Assembly: GCA_964017125.1 (NCBI GenBank)
Contig: OZ024909.1
Location: 75,087,673 to 75,151,672 of the forward strand
Direction: 5' to 3'
Origin: Flabesymbios commensalis
Taxonomy: Eukaryota; Annelida; Polychaeta; Terebellida; Flabelligeridae
Length of the DNA stretch: 64,000 bases
Shown: in pieces, positions 23,992 through 35,650 of the stretch
Position numbering within the stretch: the stretch's first letter is position 1
How the letters are laid out: every line of letters starts with the position of its first letter
Made by a program: the position numbers and the translations under genes
Notes under the pieces: model-generated
Databases searched by the model: none
Seen by the model: the letters and a program-made list of their open reading frames with translations, nothing else
Told to the model about the DNA's origin: nothing

Positions 23992-24657
23992 TTAACCCTT
24001 TAAGCCCTCACGATGCATCAAAGCATCATTTTACATCCCTGAAATCATACTTAATTTTCCTACAACTAAACCAGGATTTACATTCACCGTGGTGGAGGAA
24101 TTTCGCCAATTTCTCTGTCAATTCTCAATCAATTTTCATGAAATTTTACACACACTATTTTCCATTCATGTCGTGACTACCCTGAAAGTTTCACGGAGTT
24201 TTGATAAGTATTTAAAAAGTAAGATCATTTGACATGTAGTAAATAAATACAAATGTTGCTCTCTAAAAAGCCATTTGCTTCATCTCAGAATTTTATTACA
24301 TGTCAAATGGTTTAACTTCTACAATACTTATCAAAACTTCGCTAAATGTTCAGGGTAGTCACGACATGAATGGAAAATAGTGTGTGTAAAATTTCATGAA
24401 AATTGGTTGAGAATTGACTGAGAAATCCGCGAAATTCAATAATCCTGGTTGCTGAATTTAATGTGGATCTGACTATAGGGGTTTTAGAATGCAAATTCCC
24501 ATGAAAATGGTTTACCAATATATGGCAGTTTTCATGAATTTTTCACCCACATCAAATCATTTTCATGCACTACAAGTCCAGAATTGCATTGCGACAGCAA
24601 TTTGCGGCTTGTAGTGGATGAAGATGACAATGGTAAAGTCAGGCTTGAAAGGGTTAA
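23992..24657 (-). mobile_element. TTAA-4 element, long reverse copy with nested foldback
   Basis: Flanked by TTAA (23992-23995, 24654-24657), with the ends of TTAA-4 in reverse orientation (CCCTTTAAGCCCTCACGATGCA at the left, AGGCTTGAAAGGG at the right). At 658 bp it is over twice the length of copies a and b (~245-250 bp), because a foldback segment occupies about 24068-24452. Confidence 0.75.
24068..24452. repeat. Foldback segment nested in the TTAA-4 element
   Basis: The left arm from about 24068 (AACCAGGATTTACATTC, TTTTCATGAAATTTTACAC, CATGTCGTGACTACCCTGAA) pairs with the right arm ending at about 24452 (TTCAGGGTAGTCACGACATG, GTGTAAAATTTCATGAAAA, AATAATCCTGGTT). Arms are ~185 bp. It contains no coding capacity. 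Confidence 0.8.
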
Positions 24658-24659
24658 CT

Positions 24660-26180
24660 CCCTTGAAATTGTGGGTCGTGTGAACAAATGATGATATAAC
24701 TTAGGGGGGCAAAGTAACATTGCAGTTGAAACTCACAGCAAGACTGTGGTATTAGTCCATTGGCCAGATTGGGTTTCCATGCCCCCCCCCCCTCCATGCC
24801 AGTCTGAAACCAAGTGTTGTTTGCTCGATAGACACCTCCCCCAACATCAAAGTGGATGTTATAAAAAAATGTTCGGATGGACTACCTGTTTGCGGCCATT
24901 TTCAAAATTGAATATAAAAACTGTGTATGTATTGTAGACAATTTGAAATCAACGATAAAACACATTTTTCCCCGCTAATTGTTTTGTCGCAAATATGAAA
25001 AACCTCAAATTCAAAGTCACTATTTTCTTACACTTAGAAAAAAGATCTAACCGCTATCACTGGGAGCTACTTTGATGCTTTGCATCAATAACTGTACTTG
25101 TATTCATGTTATCCTATTGGGTTTTCGTGACATCTGAAGTCCCACAATCGCTGTGAGATTGTGTTTTTACAATTTTTGGATTTGCGTATCAGTTCACACT
25201 ACATACATTTATAGGTAGGGGCCTATGTGGGAAATCAAATAGAAGTAAATGGACGAAATGACAGCAAGTATGATGCATTAAAACAATGCTGGTTTAATGA
25301 TGTACAATGTTCAGATACGTTGGCCTAACATTAAACCAGCATGGAGTTAACCCTTTACCTGCTAACTTCTGTAATTTAATATTTCATCCATTTGAAATTG
25401 CGACTCGCTACCGAGGCCCCAAAACTTCAGGTTGGTGAACATTACTCCTGTTGGTTTAATTTACAGCTCCTACTGATTGAAGAACATCAATTTCTATCAC
25501 AAAGTATTGAAAATAATTGATTGTTGTCGTGCTTAGCGCTTGACTCTTTCAATGCAGGGATCAATTATAGACGTCAGATTCTGAAAGATTAAAAGTAGGT
25601 GACCATATTCATTTCATTTTATTTTGGGAGAGATAGCCTACTACTGACACTCACTATTGTTCCAGAAGACACGAGACTAAAATCCGATGCTGTATTGACG
25701 TTGGCTTACAGTCCACGACGTTGACCCAACATAAAGATGTATGTGTTTGCCGCGATGTCTGAAGGGTTATCCCCGTTACCACGCTGCCGTTTTCAAATTG
25801 AGCATTTTAATGAAAATCACGCTAGACTGAGTAATGGATGACTGTTATCTGATGGTTATTGTATTCCTTCAAATTGAATATTGATTAAATAAATGACGGA
25901 TGGATTTTCCAGTAATCTCCCTGTCCACATGGCAGGTTTTTACAGCTATGCAAAACATTGGGAAAACGCCAAAATTTCCAATCAATCAAGTTCTTTCTTG
26001 GCGGCAGTATTGCAACCAAAATAACTTGTTTGCCACGGTATGTTTTTAATATTCGGAGCTGACGTAAATTGGGAAAATCAAATTTAAAAAAATGAGAAAA
26101 ATGGATGTGAGAGGCACGCTTGGGGAAGTCAACAGGCTGGGTGTAGAATGTGAAGCGGTGTATTACATTCTGTACATCTG
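24660..26180. other. Non-coding sequence with decayed small elements
   Basis: No gene supported. Decayed palindromic family members are visible at about 25260-25350 (GATACGTTGGCCTAACATT) and 25690-25750 (CCACGACGTTGACCCAAC). A TTAA-5-like scrap lies near 25555-25585 (ATTATAGACGTCAGATTCTG). A C-run sits at about 24782-24793. Confidence 0.5.
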
Positions 26181-26184
26181 TACA

Positions 26185-26300
26185 TGCTTGGTCTCAAATT
26201 AGACAAATGTGAGTAATTCCCACCCACTTGAAGTTGTGGGTCGCGATAGCGAGACACAACTTCAAGGGGGTGGAAATTGAATTATATAACTTAGCGGTGT
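26185..26300 (+). mobile_element. TTAA-6 element, 3' fragment
   Basis: Matches the right part of the full copy at 26440-26726, from TTGGTCTCAAATTAGAC through the hairpin CACTTGAAGTTGTGGG/GACACAACTTCAAGGG to ACTTAGCGG. No left half. Confidence 0.65.
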
Positions 26301-26439
26301 AGAATGTGAAGCGGTGCATTTCATTCTGTACACTATGGTTCATTTAGTGCTCTATTTAGCAATATGCCTTATAATATCCCATTAAGAAGAGCACACATCT
26401 ATGTTTTTTAGCTACTTATACAGTGGCTATGATTAGTGT

Positions 26440-26726
26440 TTAACCCGTTAGCGCTTAACACGACTGTATTCTTTCTTAATCTTAATCCGTTTTATTACCC
26501 GATCAAATCACTGTTATTTGTAATGAAATGAAATTTTAAACTTTAAGATTTGCACATGATGAAATGAGTGTTCAAACATCCAAGATTGGTAAATACTTGG
26601 TCTCAAATTAGACAAATGTGAGTAATTCCCACCCATTTGAAGTTGTGGGTCGCGATAGCGAGACACAACTTCAAGGGGGTGGGAATTTATTTCCATAACT
26701 TAGCGTTTTAGGTGTTAAAGGGTTAA
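26440..26726 (+). mobile_element. TTAA-6 element, full copy
   Basis: About 279 bp between TTAA 26440-26443 and TTAA 26723-26726, with ends CCCGTTAGCGCTTAA and TTAAAGGG. The right half carries an inverted pair, TTGAAGTTGTGGGTCGCGA and GCGAGACACAACTTCAA. Related pieces lie at 21979, 26185, 28118 and 46515. It is non-coding; the piggyBac-like assignment rests on the target site and CCC-type ends only. Confidence 0.75.
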
Positions 26727-26795
26727 TAGATGGAACTGCCATAAATTTTGTGACGAGATAATTACGAAGGAAAATTAAAACTAGTCATTTCCATA

Positions 26796-26870
26796 TTGGG
26801 CCAGCTTCACAGACGGTGAGGCAACTTTATGGTAACAGTGGACCAACGTTTCATGTTTGCTGGGCAGTCC
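26796..26870. mobile_element. Palindromic MITE fragment (CAGCAAACAC family)
   Basis: Shows the family core (CAGACGGTGAGGCAACTTT, GTGGACCAACGTTTC) and the right end CATGTTTGCTGGGC. The left end has decayed. Confidence 0.55.
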
Positions 26871-27444
26871 TATATTTCAATCGCACAGTAACACACTGCT
26901 GACTTGTGATTCAAACAGTGACACACACCCCCCCCCCCTTCCATCCCCTGCTGACCCACTTTTTTGTTACGCCTCTGCAATAAAATTAATAATTATACAG
27001 ACAGACACATGATTTAATGATCATTACATAACATATGTTTCCCGCATCAAACCAATAATATAAATAATGATACAGACAGACTGACAGACAGAAAGAAATC
27101 GAGACAGATAAACGTTTTGTTGGTTATATATCTATTTCCCGAAGCAAACAAATAATAGATATGGATAATAGATAATGATTGAACAGTAACTTTCCACCAT
27201 CAATAAAAACATTCACCCGATGTATAGCTCCAGGTTTGACCATCATCTGAAAACACTGTTATTGGAAATAAAACATAGGGGTGCACATGGGTCCTAGAAA
27301 TTATGGATTATTCCCAGTTCACTGTTTACCCATTTTTTGCCTCACTATTCACTTTTTATAAAGGGAAAATGTGTTCAGTTCATTATTTATAAGATATTGC
27401 CCTCATTGTTTATAAGACTTTCGCCTCAGTTTTCACACTTAATA
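26871..27444. other. Non-coding sequence
   Basis: No gene or full element recognised. It contains a C-run at about 26928-26937 and ACAGACAGAC-type simple sequence at 26998 and 27062-27090. Confidence 0.5.
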
Positions 27445-27675
27445 TTAACCCTTTGACTTCCAGGCCGGGGTGCATGCCAGGATCCAGATATACTTGTGTA
27501 GGAGTTTTATTTTTCATCATTTGAAGCTGGAATTGCTAACGCAATTTCCAGCTTCAAATGACGAAAAATACATAAATGTAGTATATATTTGACGAAAATT
27601 TGTGTCATTTTATGGTTACGTTCATTGACGAATGACGACGGAGATTTCCGTCATGTATGGTAGTGAAAAGGTTAA
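27445..27675 (+). mobile_element. TTAA-2 MITE, copy a
   Basis: A 223-bp element between TTAA 27445-27448 and 27672-27675, with ends CCCTTTGACTTCC and TAGTGAAAAGG. Near its centre is a hairpin with arms TTTGAAGCTGGAATTGC and GCAATTTCCAGCTTCAAA. Copy b at 57117-57347 is the same length to the base and differs at a few sites. Copy b has an unoccupied counterpart at 54955-54958. Confidence 0.85.
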
Positions 27676-28117
27676 TAAAGTTTATAAAAGAGCAATCAAC
27701 ACAATTCTTTCTTTAAAACAACATATTTTATTCACATAGTCACACTTTCATTCGTCTTTCATTCGTGGCTGTTGAGGGCAGGTAGACATCACCTCCTATT
27801 GATTTTCCTGGCTGGGCTACATGACCTACATACAATGATGTAGGCCTAGTCTATGATCCAGTTGAGGGGCTGTACAATAAGTTCACTGTATCAGGTTTTA
27901 TAAATTTGTTTCTTCGTTTGATAGCTATAATATTCTTTGTCGATAGTCGTTTTTTATAGCTAGGGAGCCTAGTACACTTCGTTTTTTACACTAGATATAC
28001 ATTTTTAGGTTCGTTTTTTACACTTTTTAGAAACTGCGATTCTCGATGTTTGGCTCCTAAGAACAGGCGGTTCGCAGTTCGTTCGATTCGTCTTTTAATC
28101 CATATGCACCCCTAAAC

Positions 28118-28221
28118 GTGTGCTTAAACATCAAGATTTAAAAACACATTCACTCAATTGAAGTTCTAGGTCGCGATAACGAGACACAACTTCAGGTGGG
28201 AGAAAATCTAGATAAGATAAC
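28118..28221 (+). mobile_element. TTAA-6 element, 3' fragment
   Basis: Contains the TTAA-6 hairpin pair (AATTGAAGTTCTAGGTCGCG and ACGAGACACAACTTCA). It stops exactly where the foldback element at 28222 begins, so the latter probably inserted into it. Confidence 0.55.
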
Positions 28222-29600
28222 TAGGCGATGGGCTACATATGGCTACCATGCACCCCCCCCCCCCCCCACATCTCAACGAAGCTAAGTTCTTTTGAAACCC
28301 TGGGATATACTGAACACGAAATCAAATGTTCACATTGAAAATATTGGAATGCAAACCCTATTTCGACGACGACTCGTCAGTGGCCAAGATCAGCTTTGTA
28401 GTGGCTGAGATAACTTTTAAAGTGGTTGTAATCACTTCTTCAGTGTTTAAGATCACTTTTGTAGTTGCTGAAAAAACTTTTAAAGTGGCTGTGGTCACTT
28501 CTTCAGAGGCCAAAATCACTTTTGTAGCGGCTGAGATAATTTTAAAGTGGCCGTGATCACTTCTTCGGTGGTCAAGATCACTTTTGAAAAATGGCTCGAG
28601 AGAATGTAAAAGTAATAACAATGATTTATACTGTATAAGATTAACATGAGCGACAAATCCTGCTTGTATTCACTAAAAAAAACACGTTGGAAATTGTTCA
28701 AATGGAGGGATAAAATACAAACTTAGTGCTTTGTTGTACATTTCGTATTTAGCAGAATCTAAATATTATGAATCTATGTTAAAGCCCTTGATAGTGACTT
28801 TCAAAGATGTTGGTATATTTTTTTAATATGGGGTTTCCGTTTTTTGTCGATATATATACACTTTTTTTCAAATAAAGAGCGGCCATATTGTATTTTTGTT
28901 ATTCTTTATATATTACAAGTTTTTTTATTAAATATAGCTCTAATTTGATATCCATTATTTTGATGCAGAGTCGAGTGAAAAAATCAATTGTTACATGCAA
29001 AATGCTCAAAATTACATATTCTTTAAAAAACAAATGGCGGCCATTTTGTATTTGTCTCTCAACAAAATTGTGTGAAATTTAAAAGTACACATAACATTCA
29101 GGCTTATTTATAAGTATATCTTGATTGAAAAACCGTGGCCTAAATGTGGATACATATAAAAAAAGCTCGATGAAATGGTGTTTTCCTGCGGGGTTTTTTT
29201 GTCGTGGATTTTGCTGATGTGTCAATTTAAATTATGTTTAGGCATACATGGAGCCATCAATATTTATTTGATATATTACAATAATTTATATACCATTAGA
29301 AGCGGAATTCAAACACCGTTAATATGGTATATAGTTGTTACAGATCGGTTCACAACTGATATAAGATACATTCAAGTAACCCTACCCCCTTATTTAAAAC
29401 TGTGCAACGTTGTTAATAAGATATTTAGGGTACCTCTATTTAAGATATAATATATATAATGCAAACCAAAATAGGGTTTGCATTCCTATATTTTCAATTT
29501 TAACATTTTATTTACTGTTCAGTATATCCCAGGGCTCCAAAAAAAACTTACTTTCGTTGGGGGGGGGGGGGCAAGGTAGCCATATGTAGCCCATCGCCTA
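28222..29600. mobile_element. 1.38-kb foldback element with TAGGCGATGGGC ends
   Basis: Inverted ends of about 150 bp: left TAGGCGATGGGCTACATATG and right its complement, ending CATCGCCTA. Both arms include a long C/G run and the phrase CCTGGGATATACTGAAC. It is flanked by AAC on both sides (28219-28221, 29601-29603), a 3-bp duplication. Inside are a 63-bp minisatellite (28383-28600) and a ~153-bp two-copy repeat (28876, 29029) with the GGCGGCCATTTTGT motif. No transposase is recognised. The 3-bp duplication and TAG...CTA ends resemble the Academ-like element at 8969, but the rest of the end sequence differs. Confidence 0.85.
28383..28600. repeat. 63-bp minisatellite, about 3.4 units
   Basis: Units start at about 28383, 28446, 28509 and 28571, each with AAGATCACTTTTGTAG, ACTTTTAAAGTGGC and TCACTTCTTCAGTG. 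Because 63 is a multiple of three and the unit lacks stops in two opposite frames, overlapping open frames occur on both strands (28326-28556 plus, 28358-28621 minus). These are repeat artefacts unless expression is shown. Confidence 0.88.
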
Positions 29601-29603
29601 AAC

Positions 29604-32100
29604 GTTTCACGCATTGTCAATGATCCAGTCAATGCTGACTACTACATTACCGATCTATTATTCCCTGACCTATGCATAGCTACAAATGAAATTAAAAAAC
29701 CATCAGCCGTGGGGCGATTCAGCAAAACTGCAATGTGGTTTCAAGTAAACCCGTTCATCAACTCTCTCAGAGCAGAGAATTAGTGAGCTAAAACTGGTCT
29801 CACATTTACACAGCCCCCTTGCTGTCTAGTTGAATTTGTATCCTTTTTGTAGACTAAGTCCACTGAATAATAAAGGGTATATTTACCAGGTGTCTCTGTA
29901 CCAGACTATATTCACAGGTGTCACTGTGTATATCAACAGCTACATGTACGTGTTTTTGTTCATGTATTGTTATTAGACAGGCATGACTACATGTTATAAC
30001 GTCAAGAAAAAGCTCCGCTCCCTCCTTTTTCATTTGGGAAACTCGCCCCAGATTAAAACGGGTAGTCAAACACTATTCTTTAAAAAGTCATTGAACAAAG
30101 AATGAGAGAGTGCAGAGTAGGACAGATGACTATCCATGGAGCTTTTTTGATAGTCCCAGGTAGCACATGGAATTTAATAGTGCAGCCTACTTGACCCAGA
30201 ACTACGAGAGGACAGGATACTTTTTTTATCAAGTTCCTCGATAAGGTCTCTAGTAAAACCAAGAGAAGTCTTAAGCTCAACTTGTTGGGGGGGGGGGGGG
30301 CGTGACATTTTTAGGTCGCGCCCTTTTTTATATCAGTGGAAATGCTCAGTGTGGTAATAGTGTCTACCACTGTACATGCTTCACCGATTTGTATGACTTT
30401 TGTCTCATTTCGTACATAACTTGATATGATAAACCAATATTTATTATTTGGTAACCTTGAAGGGTTAATTTATAGGTCAATGTCAAACATAAAATCAACA
30501 CTTTTTGTAGTTTTGCATAGATTTTTCTACAATGAATTATTTTACATGTTAAAAGCATGGTAACTCTCTAGATGGGTGTGCAATTGGAAAAACACATTTT
30601 GCTATCCTATAATTTGTATAAATACAAAATGGCCGCCACTAGAAATGAAACCAAAGTCATAATACTATTGACTTCTGTCTCTAATCGGTCTATCAAAGAG
30701 ACTAGTCCACCACGTAGTTTCATATATCGTTGTCACAATGTCAAGCTATGTCAGGTGTACCAACAGTTATTGGTTTTTTATATTTATTGTTAAAAGTATT
30801 CAGTCAAGACCTAATAATAATTTAACAACATAAAAAATAAAATTTGTAACCAGGCAAGATGGTATTTTTTACATCCGTGACGAAAACTAAGTGGTGGGCG
30901 AGTAGTAGGCCTACATTTAAGCTTTATGAAATTAGTTTTTGAAATCATTTGGTTCGGTTATGTACTGCTACTTGCTGACACCGGATTCAAAATCGCGACT
31001 GTCCAAGATGTTGATAATATTATGGTTTAGCATACAACTCTTCAATACTTTCACAAGTTTGAAGAAGCGTAATACTGCCTAGATATGGTACGATGTATTC
31101 TAATGTTCCCTTTATGTATTTTAAGACTAGAGCATAGTCACGACGTCTCCATGTCGCAAAATAGCATCAAAGGCAACCTGAAGACACTTTCATTCTATAC
31201 ACATGATACACAGCTGATGAAAAGAATAATCTCAATTATCGGATAGTTTAGAACATACGAATGGAGAATAAAGAGCAAGATTGTTAATTCACTGTGCTTT
31301 CTCACTGTGCATCATCAAGAAATTGAAATTGGCAACTTAGGTAATTAAATTATTATACAAAAAGGTGATAATCAAATTAATCACAATTTTCTACTCTATA
31401 ATAACATTAAAAGCACGATTAATGTATCACGTCGCAAAAAAACCTCAACGCATCAAACGCATGTCTACACTAAATTGTTAAATTCTGCTGGACAAATTAA
31501 ATTACTAAATTTTAAGAAATACAGCATAATACTAGTTGTACCTAGCCAATCTAGTGGACTGTATTTGTGACCATGAATGTTTATTATAATATATAGCTGA
31601 AACTGCGGGCCAAACTTGACCTCTTTTCACATGACAGAAAAACTATTCTGTTTAAACATTTTGGCATATATGAGACGGCGCTATATGAACGCCACACAGT
31701 GATTGTGGACATCAATTGACTTCAGTTCTGAAATTAACTCACCGTAATGCAGGATATGTATGCTCGATGATGAATCTATCAGTGTACATGTTCTAGAACA
31801 TTTTATATACGGTATACCGTTATCTGATTTGCAGAATTTGTTTGCTATTTATCAGAACAAAAAACATCATAGTAATTTGAAAGTATGTTCCCCACTATAA
31901 CGCCATGCGCTATAATATATCCCATCGACTTTCACGCCTTTTCAGCAATAAATTTTAATTATGTGCTCATAATATTTGCAAATTTAATTTGCACATCAAG
32001 ATCGGGGATGAAGTTATGTTCGGAGTATAAAACAGTTCTTAAATCAGCATATCTGACGCATTCACATACAAAATGACAGAACACTACATCGACCAGTGGT
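29604..32100. other. Non-coding sequence
   Basis: No gene or full element recognised in about 2.5 kb. Simple features are a G-run at about 30287-30300 and one AAAATGGCCGCC motif at about 30628. Short frames (62-73 residues) show no domains. Confidence 0.5.
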
Positions 32101-32103
32101 GGT

Positions 32104-32332
32104 TTGACCTTTTCAGCGCGGGGACCAATTTTGGACATCAGAATCTGACGACTAAAGTCGATTCCCCACTGAAAGAAATTCAAATGTATAATGGCCGTAG
32201 ACCCATAACACATAGGTATTCAAAACAAGCGCAAAGAGCCAACTAAGACATTTATGATGATTTTAAATTGAAAATAACACTTTGGTCTCTTTGTAAAAAT
32301 ATATAAAAATGTGTCAGCGCTTCAAAGGTTAA
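32104..32332 (+). mobile_element. TTAA-5 MITE, copy a
   Basis: Ends CCTTTTCAGCGCGGGG and CAGCGCTTCAAAGG. The left target site has decayed to TTGA; the right is TTAA 32329-32332. Internal landmarks shared with copies at 35388, 36707 and 53455 are AGAATCTGACGACTAAAGTC, GGCCGTAGACCCATAACA and TAAGACATTTATGATGAT. Confidence 0.75.
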
Positions 32333-32357
32333 TGTTGATCCTTTTTTCAAATGCTTC

Positions 32358-32609
32358 TTAACCCTTTCAAGCCTGCCTTTCCCATTGTCATCTTCATCCA
32401 CTACAAGCCGCGAATTGCTGCCGCAATTCTCGACTTGTAGTGGATGAAAATGATTTGATGTGGTTTAAAAATTAAAGAAAATTGCTATGTAATGGTAAAC
32501 CAGTTTTATGAAAAATATCGTTCTAAAACCCTTCGTTGTAGGGAAATTAAGTCTTTTTTCAGGGATGTAAAATGATGCATTAATGCATCGTGAGGGCTCC
32601 AAGGGTTGA
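32358..32609 (+). mobile_element. TTAA-4 MITE, copy b
   Basis: TTAA 32358-32361, then CCCTTTCAAGCCTGCC; ends AAGGGTTGA (TTGA 32606-32609). Same hairpin (CACTACAAGCCGCG / CGACTTGTAGTGG) and closing phrase ATGCATCGTGAGGGCT as copy a. It lies 26 bp after the TTAA-5 copy. Confidence 0.78.
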
Positions 32610-32948
32610 GTCGTCTGATTTGCCGTGATATACAAAAAATCCCGCGACCCTTCTTTCTTCAGATCCTGTATCCTATCCTGGTTTGAAGGTTGTCCATCAT
32701 TCTGTCATTCACAAAAAAACAGACGAGAGTCATCCTTGAGGCAGAAACCCTGGTGATTTTGGTTGAATTTTTTATTTTTTGTTATGCCTCGGTTACTTGA
32801 CTTACAAATCCTGCAATTTTGGGATTACTACGGTTCGTGGGGTATTGGAAATGATTTAATTGTTGAACTGCCGAAATTCCTACCTCTATGATAATGGAAA
32901 TAAAATACACAAGTCTATGGGTTGAGAACATATACAAACAAACGACTG

Positions 32949-33188
32949 CCGGTGATTTCGGACCTCGACCATTTCGGACCTGGTGATTTCGAACGCCTAT
33001 CGATGAGTTCGGACGGTGATTTCGGACGGTGTGCGGTGAAATCGGACCGTGATTATTATTATAAATTATGCACACCGTCCGAAATCACCGTCCGATTTCA
33101 CCACACACCGTCCGAAATCGCCGTCCGAAATCACCGATTGGCGTCCGAAATCACCAGTCCAAAATAGTCGTGGTCCGAAATAACCGGA
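32949..33188. repeat. Foldback built from 13-bp GGTGATTTCGGAC repeats
   Basis: The left half (32949-33060) repeats GGTGATTTCGGAC and variants; the right half (33068-33188) repeats the reverse complement GTCCGAAATCACC. Overall the halves are inverted arms, from CCGGTGATTTCGG to CCGAAATAACCGG, around an AT-rich centre (TATTATTATAAATTA). Two overlapping opposite-strand frames across it are artefacts. Confidence 0.85.
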
Positions 33189-34040
33189 AACCCGAACAAA
33201 CCATAGCATAAAGTGATGACTAACTTTTATTGCATAATTTCGGAGACGTCGTAATTTAAATTTGTAACGAATAAAGCAGGATTTGATTTACAGTGCAGTC
33301 TAGCTATGTTAACTTTATGATTACAGCCTACAGTGTAGTATATATGTGTACATAATGTAATGTAGCTTGGGGTATATTTTGTGGATGATCAATCCTCAAC
33401 TTCAACAGGGATCATTGGCACTGTAACATAGTCTAACCGTATGTATTAACATAATGTTAATCGTGATAATAACTGGACAGCATTTCTACCTTTAAAATCA
33501 GTGCTTCTTCCCCATTGGATATGAAAGGGTGTATCTGCCACTTTGCAAAGGGGCAAATAAATCTTTTCATATCCAATGGATAATTTTTAATTCATTTGAT
33601 GCTAAACTTGATGTTGATTCACCTATTTACATGTCAAATGTGTGATAAATTGCGGCATTGCATTTGCAGAAACATATATTTAATTCCCTTGAAAACAATA
33701 ATAAAAACGTTACCATACCTGCATTTATCTAGTTCATATCCTTCCCCAATACAACGTATGCCTCCACAGTCAGCTGGGATACTGCAATAAATAGTAACAT
33801 GATAGTTCTACATAGGTATATTTAGGACCGGCCGGAGGCCGGTGCTATTAAGTTTATTTTGCCTGAGTTTGTGTCCTATTTAGGGGAGAGAGGGTTGCTG
33901 TGTGTGGGAAACGGCTGACATTTATGTACACCAGTCCTTATGAACATGTCGAATATAACGTTTCAGGTCCTTAGCTTAAGTACTTTTGTCTTTAACAAAT
34001 GTTCAGAAATAATAATATTCACGATTATATTTGTGGTTAA
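33189..34040. other. Non-coding sequence with one hairpin element
   Basis: No gene supported. A hairpin-family copy lies at 33512-33579 (see the full copy at 35651-35716): arms ATTGGATATGAAAGGGTG and CTTTTCATATCCAAT. A short GGCCGGAGGCCGG inverted repeat is at about 33829-33843. Confidence 0.55.
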
Positions 34041-34044
34041 GAGC

Positions 34045-34400
34045 TTAAAGGGTTTTGGTTGGAATAACATTGGCCCAGCGTGGCAGACGGTGGCCCAGCA
34101 TTACATCAGCATCGGGTCAATGTATCGTGTTATCTGGTGTTTCTGATGCCGGGATTTTAAAGGTCACCAGCATAATGCAGCTGTCAGAAAAGACGTTACA
34201 ATCACCCAATGCTGTTTCAATGACAGGCCAGCGTCGAAGACTGTGGGTCAACATTGAAACAGTATTAGTTGAAAGACACGTGTTTGGGCAAAGTATACAA
34301 CAGACCCGGTGGTAGGTTAGTGCTGGGTCAGCGTCGTAGACGATTGATCTGCATTAAACCAGCAATGGGCTGCGACGCTGGCCCAACATTGAACCGGAAT
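34045..34400. mobile_element. Cluster of three palindromic CCAACGTC-type MITE remnants
   Basis: Three cores of the same family lie close together: 34060-34135 (TGGCAGACGGTGGCCCAGC), 34215-34280 (CAGCGTCGAAGACTGTGGG) and 34318-34400 (CAGCGTCGTAGACGATTG and GCGACGCTGGCCCAACATTG). Each has a GTCGNAGAC centre flanked by inverted CCCA/TGGG and CAAT/ATTG pieces. Outer ends are decayed. Confidence 0.6.
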
Positions 34401-35304
34401 TCGGTGGGAAGGTCTACATCCTCTGTATCAGGTACATCGTAGGCAAGTATTGAATGAATGTTGATCAGCACCGGTGATGGTGGTGGAAGTAATACACGTC
34501 GAGGACATTTAGGATCCTGGCCCATGAGAAAGACCAATACACTGATTTTGTGTCCATTGCACTCAAGCAGACTAAGGCCTGGCCTCGGAGTTCGGGAACT
34601 CCTTTCCTAGTTATAATTTCAGATTGTCAACCCGTCCGTCCGTCCGTTAAAGGATTGTCATCACGATATATCGGTGAGTGCTTATCTGGTCAAATAACAC
34701 CAAAAATTTACCCTGGAGTACTTCGGATTCAAAGTTGGGTGACCTTGACCTATTGTTTCAAATCAACAGCATAGCCATAAATAAATCGGATTGTCATCGC
34801 GTTAGTCATCAGTCTTAATCCAATTGACGTCATCTTTCATAGCTGGATACGTTTCATTCCGATCGATACCATATTTATTTAACCTCGTTTAGGCCACTAT
34901 TTTTAATTTCACTGTTTTAGATCAGAAAAATACAAAATCTAATGAGGGAGGGCGGTAAAACAACATTTAAGGAAGAAAAAACATTCAACCCATTTTTGGA
35001 AAAAAAGGGCGACGAAATAAGAAAACATTGGACAAATTTCTAGGAAAAATAATGAGGACGACGAAATATTTTTTTTTTATCTATTTAAAAAAAAGTTATT
35101 GAGGGCGATGGAAAAAACAAGCAAAAAAACCATAGGTGGAAAAATAAGTTTTTTATCTCCTGAAATAAACTTGTTTTTTTCGGATTCTTTTTATCTCCCG
35201 AATTTAATTGGGTTTTTTTCGGAAATCCGCAACAATCCAATGCGTGCGCTGGGCAGGAAAAAACACATGTTTTTTTGGTAATGCGCTAACATTCGGGAAC
35301 AAAT
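34401..35304. other. Non-coding, partly A/G-rich low-complexity sequence
   Basis: 34637-34760 resembles the head of the repeat at 18437 (GTCCGTCCGTCCGTT and TGACCTTGACCTA). 34920-35230 is rich in GGAAAAAA and GGGCGACGAAAT phrases. No coding support. Confidence 0.5.
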
Positions 35305-35380
35305 CGTCACCTTGGATATAAAAGGGTGTATCTGCCACTTTACCAAGTGGCACATACACCCTTTCATATCCAAAGTGACG
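35305..35380. mobile_element. Hairpin element (TTGGATATGAAAGGG family)
   Basis: Arms CGTCACCTTGGATATA and CATATCCAAAGTGACG with the inner pair AAGGGTGTATCTGCCACTT / AAGTGGCACATACACCCTT around a short loop. About 76 bp with the extended arms. The inner 66 bp matches the copy at 35651. Confidence 0.8.
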
Positions 35381-35387
35381 AAATGTG

Positions 35388-35620
35388 TTAACCCTCCCAC
35401 TGCGGGGACTGACTTTAGACGATATATGTCAGATTCTGACGTCTGAAGTCGGTACTGCAATGAAAGGGGAAATATTTATAATGGCCGTAGACCCATAACA
35501 AAAAGATATTCAAATGAAGCGGGAAGAGATAATATAAGAGATTTATGATGATTTATAATTGAATAATGCCCTTTGGTTTCCATGGTTTATATGATAATAT
35601 ATCAGTATTGTAAAGGTTAA
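35388..35620 (+). mobile_element. TTAA-5 MITE, copy b
   Basis: TTAA 35388-35391 and TTAA 35617-35620 flank 225 bp that begins CCCTCCCACTGCGGGG and ends ATTGTAAAGG. It shares the GGCCGTAGACCCATAAC and GATTTATGATGATTT landmarks with the other copies. Confidence 0.78.
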
Positions 35621-35650
35621 TAACGTTTTGAATAAATAAACATTTCGTGC

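Noticed and set aside
28326-28621. Overlapping 76- and 87-residue frames on both strands
   Set aside because: Produced by the 63-bp minisatellite inside a foldback element.
32949-33188. Opposite-strand frames of 81 and 97 residues
   Set aside because: They follow the 13-mer foldback and overlap each other; no independent coding evidence.
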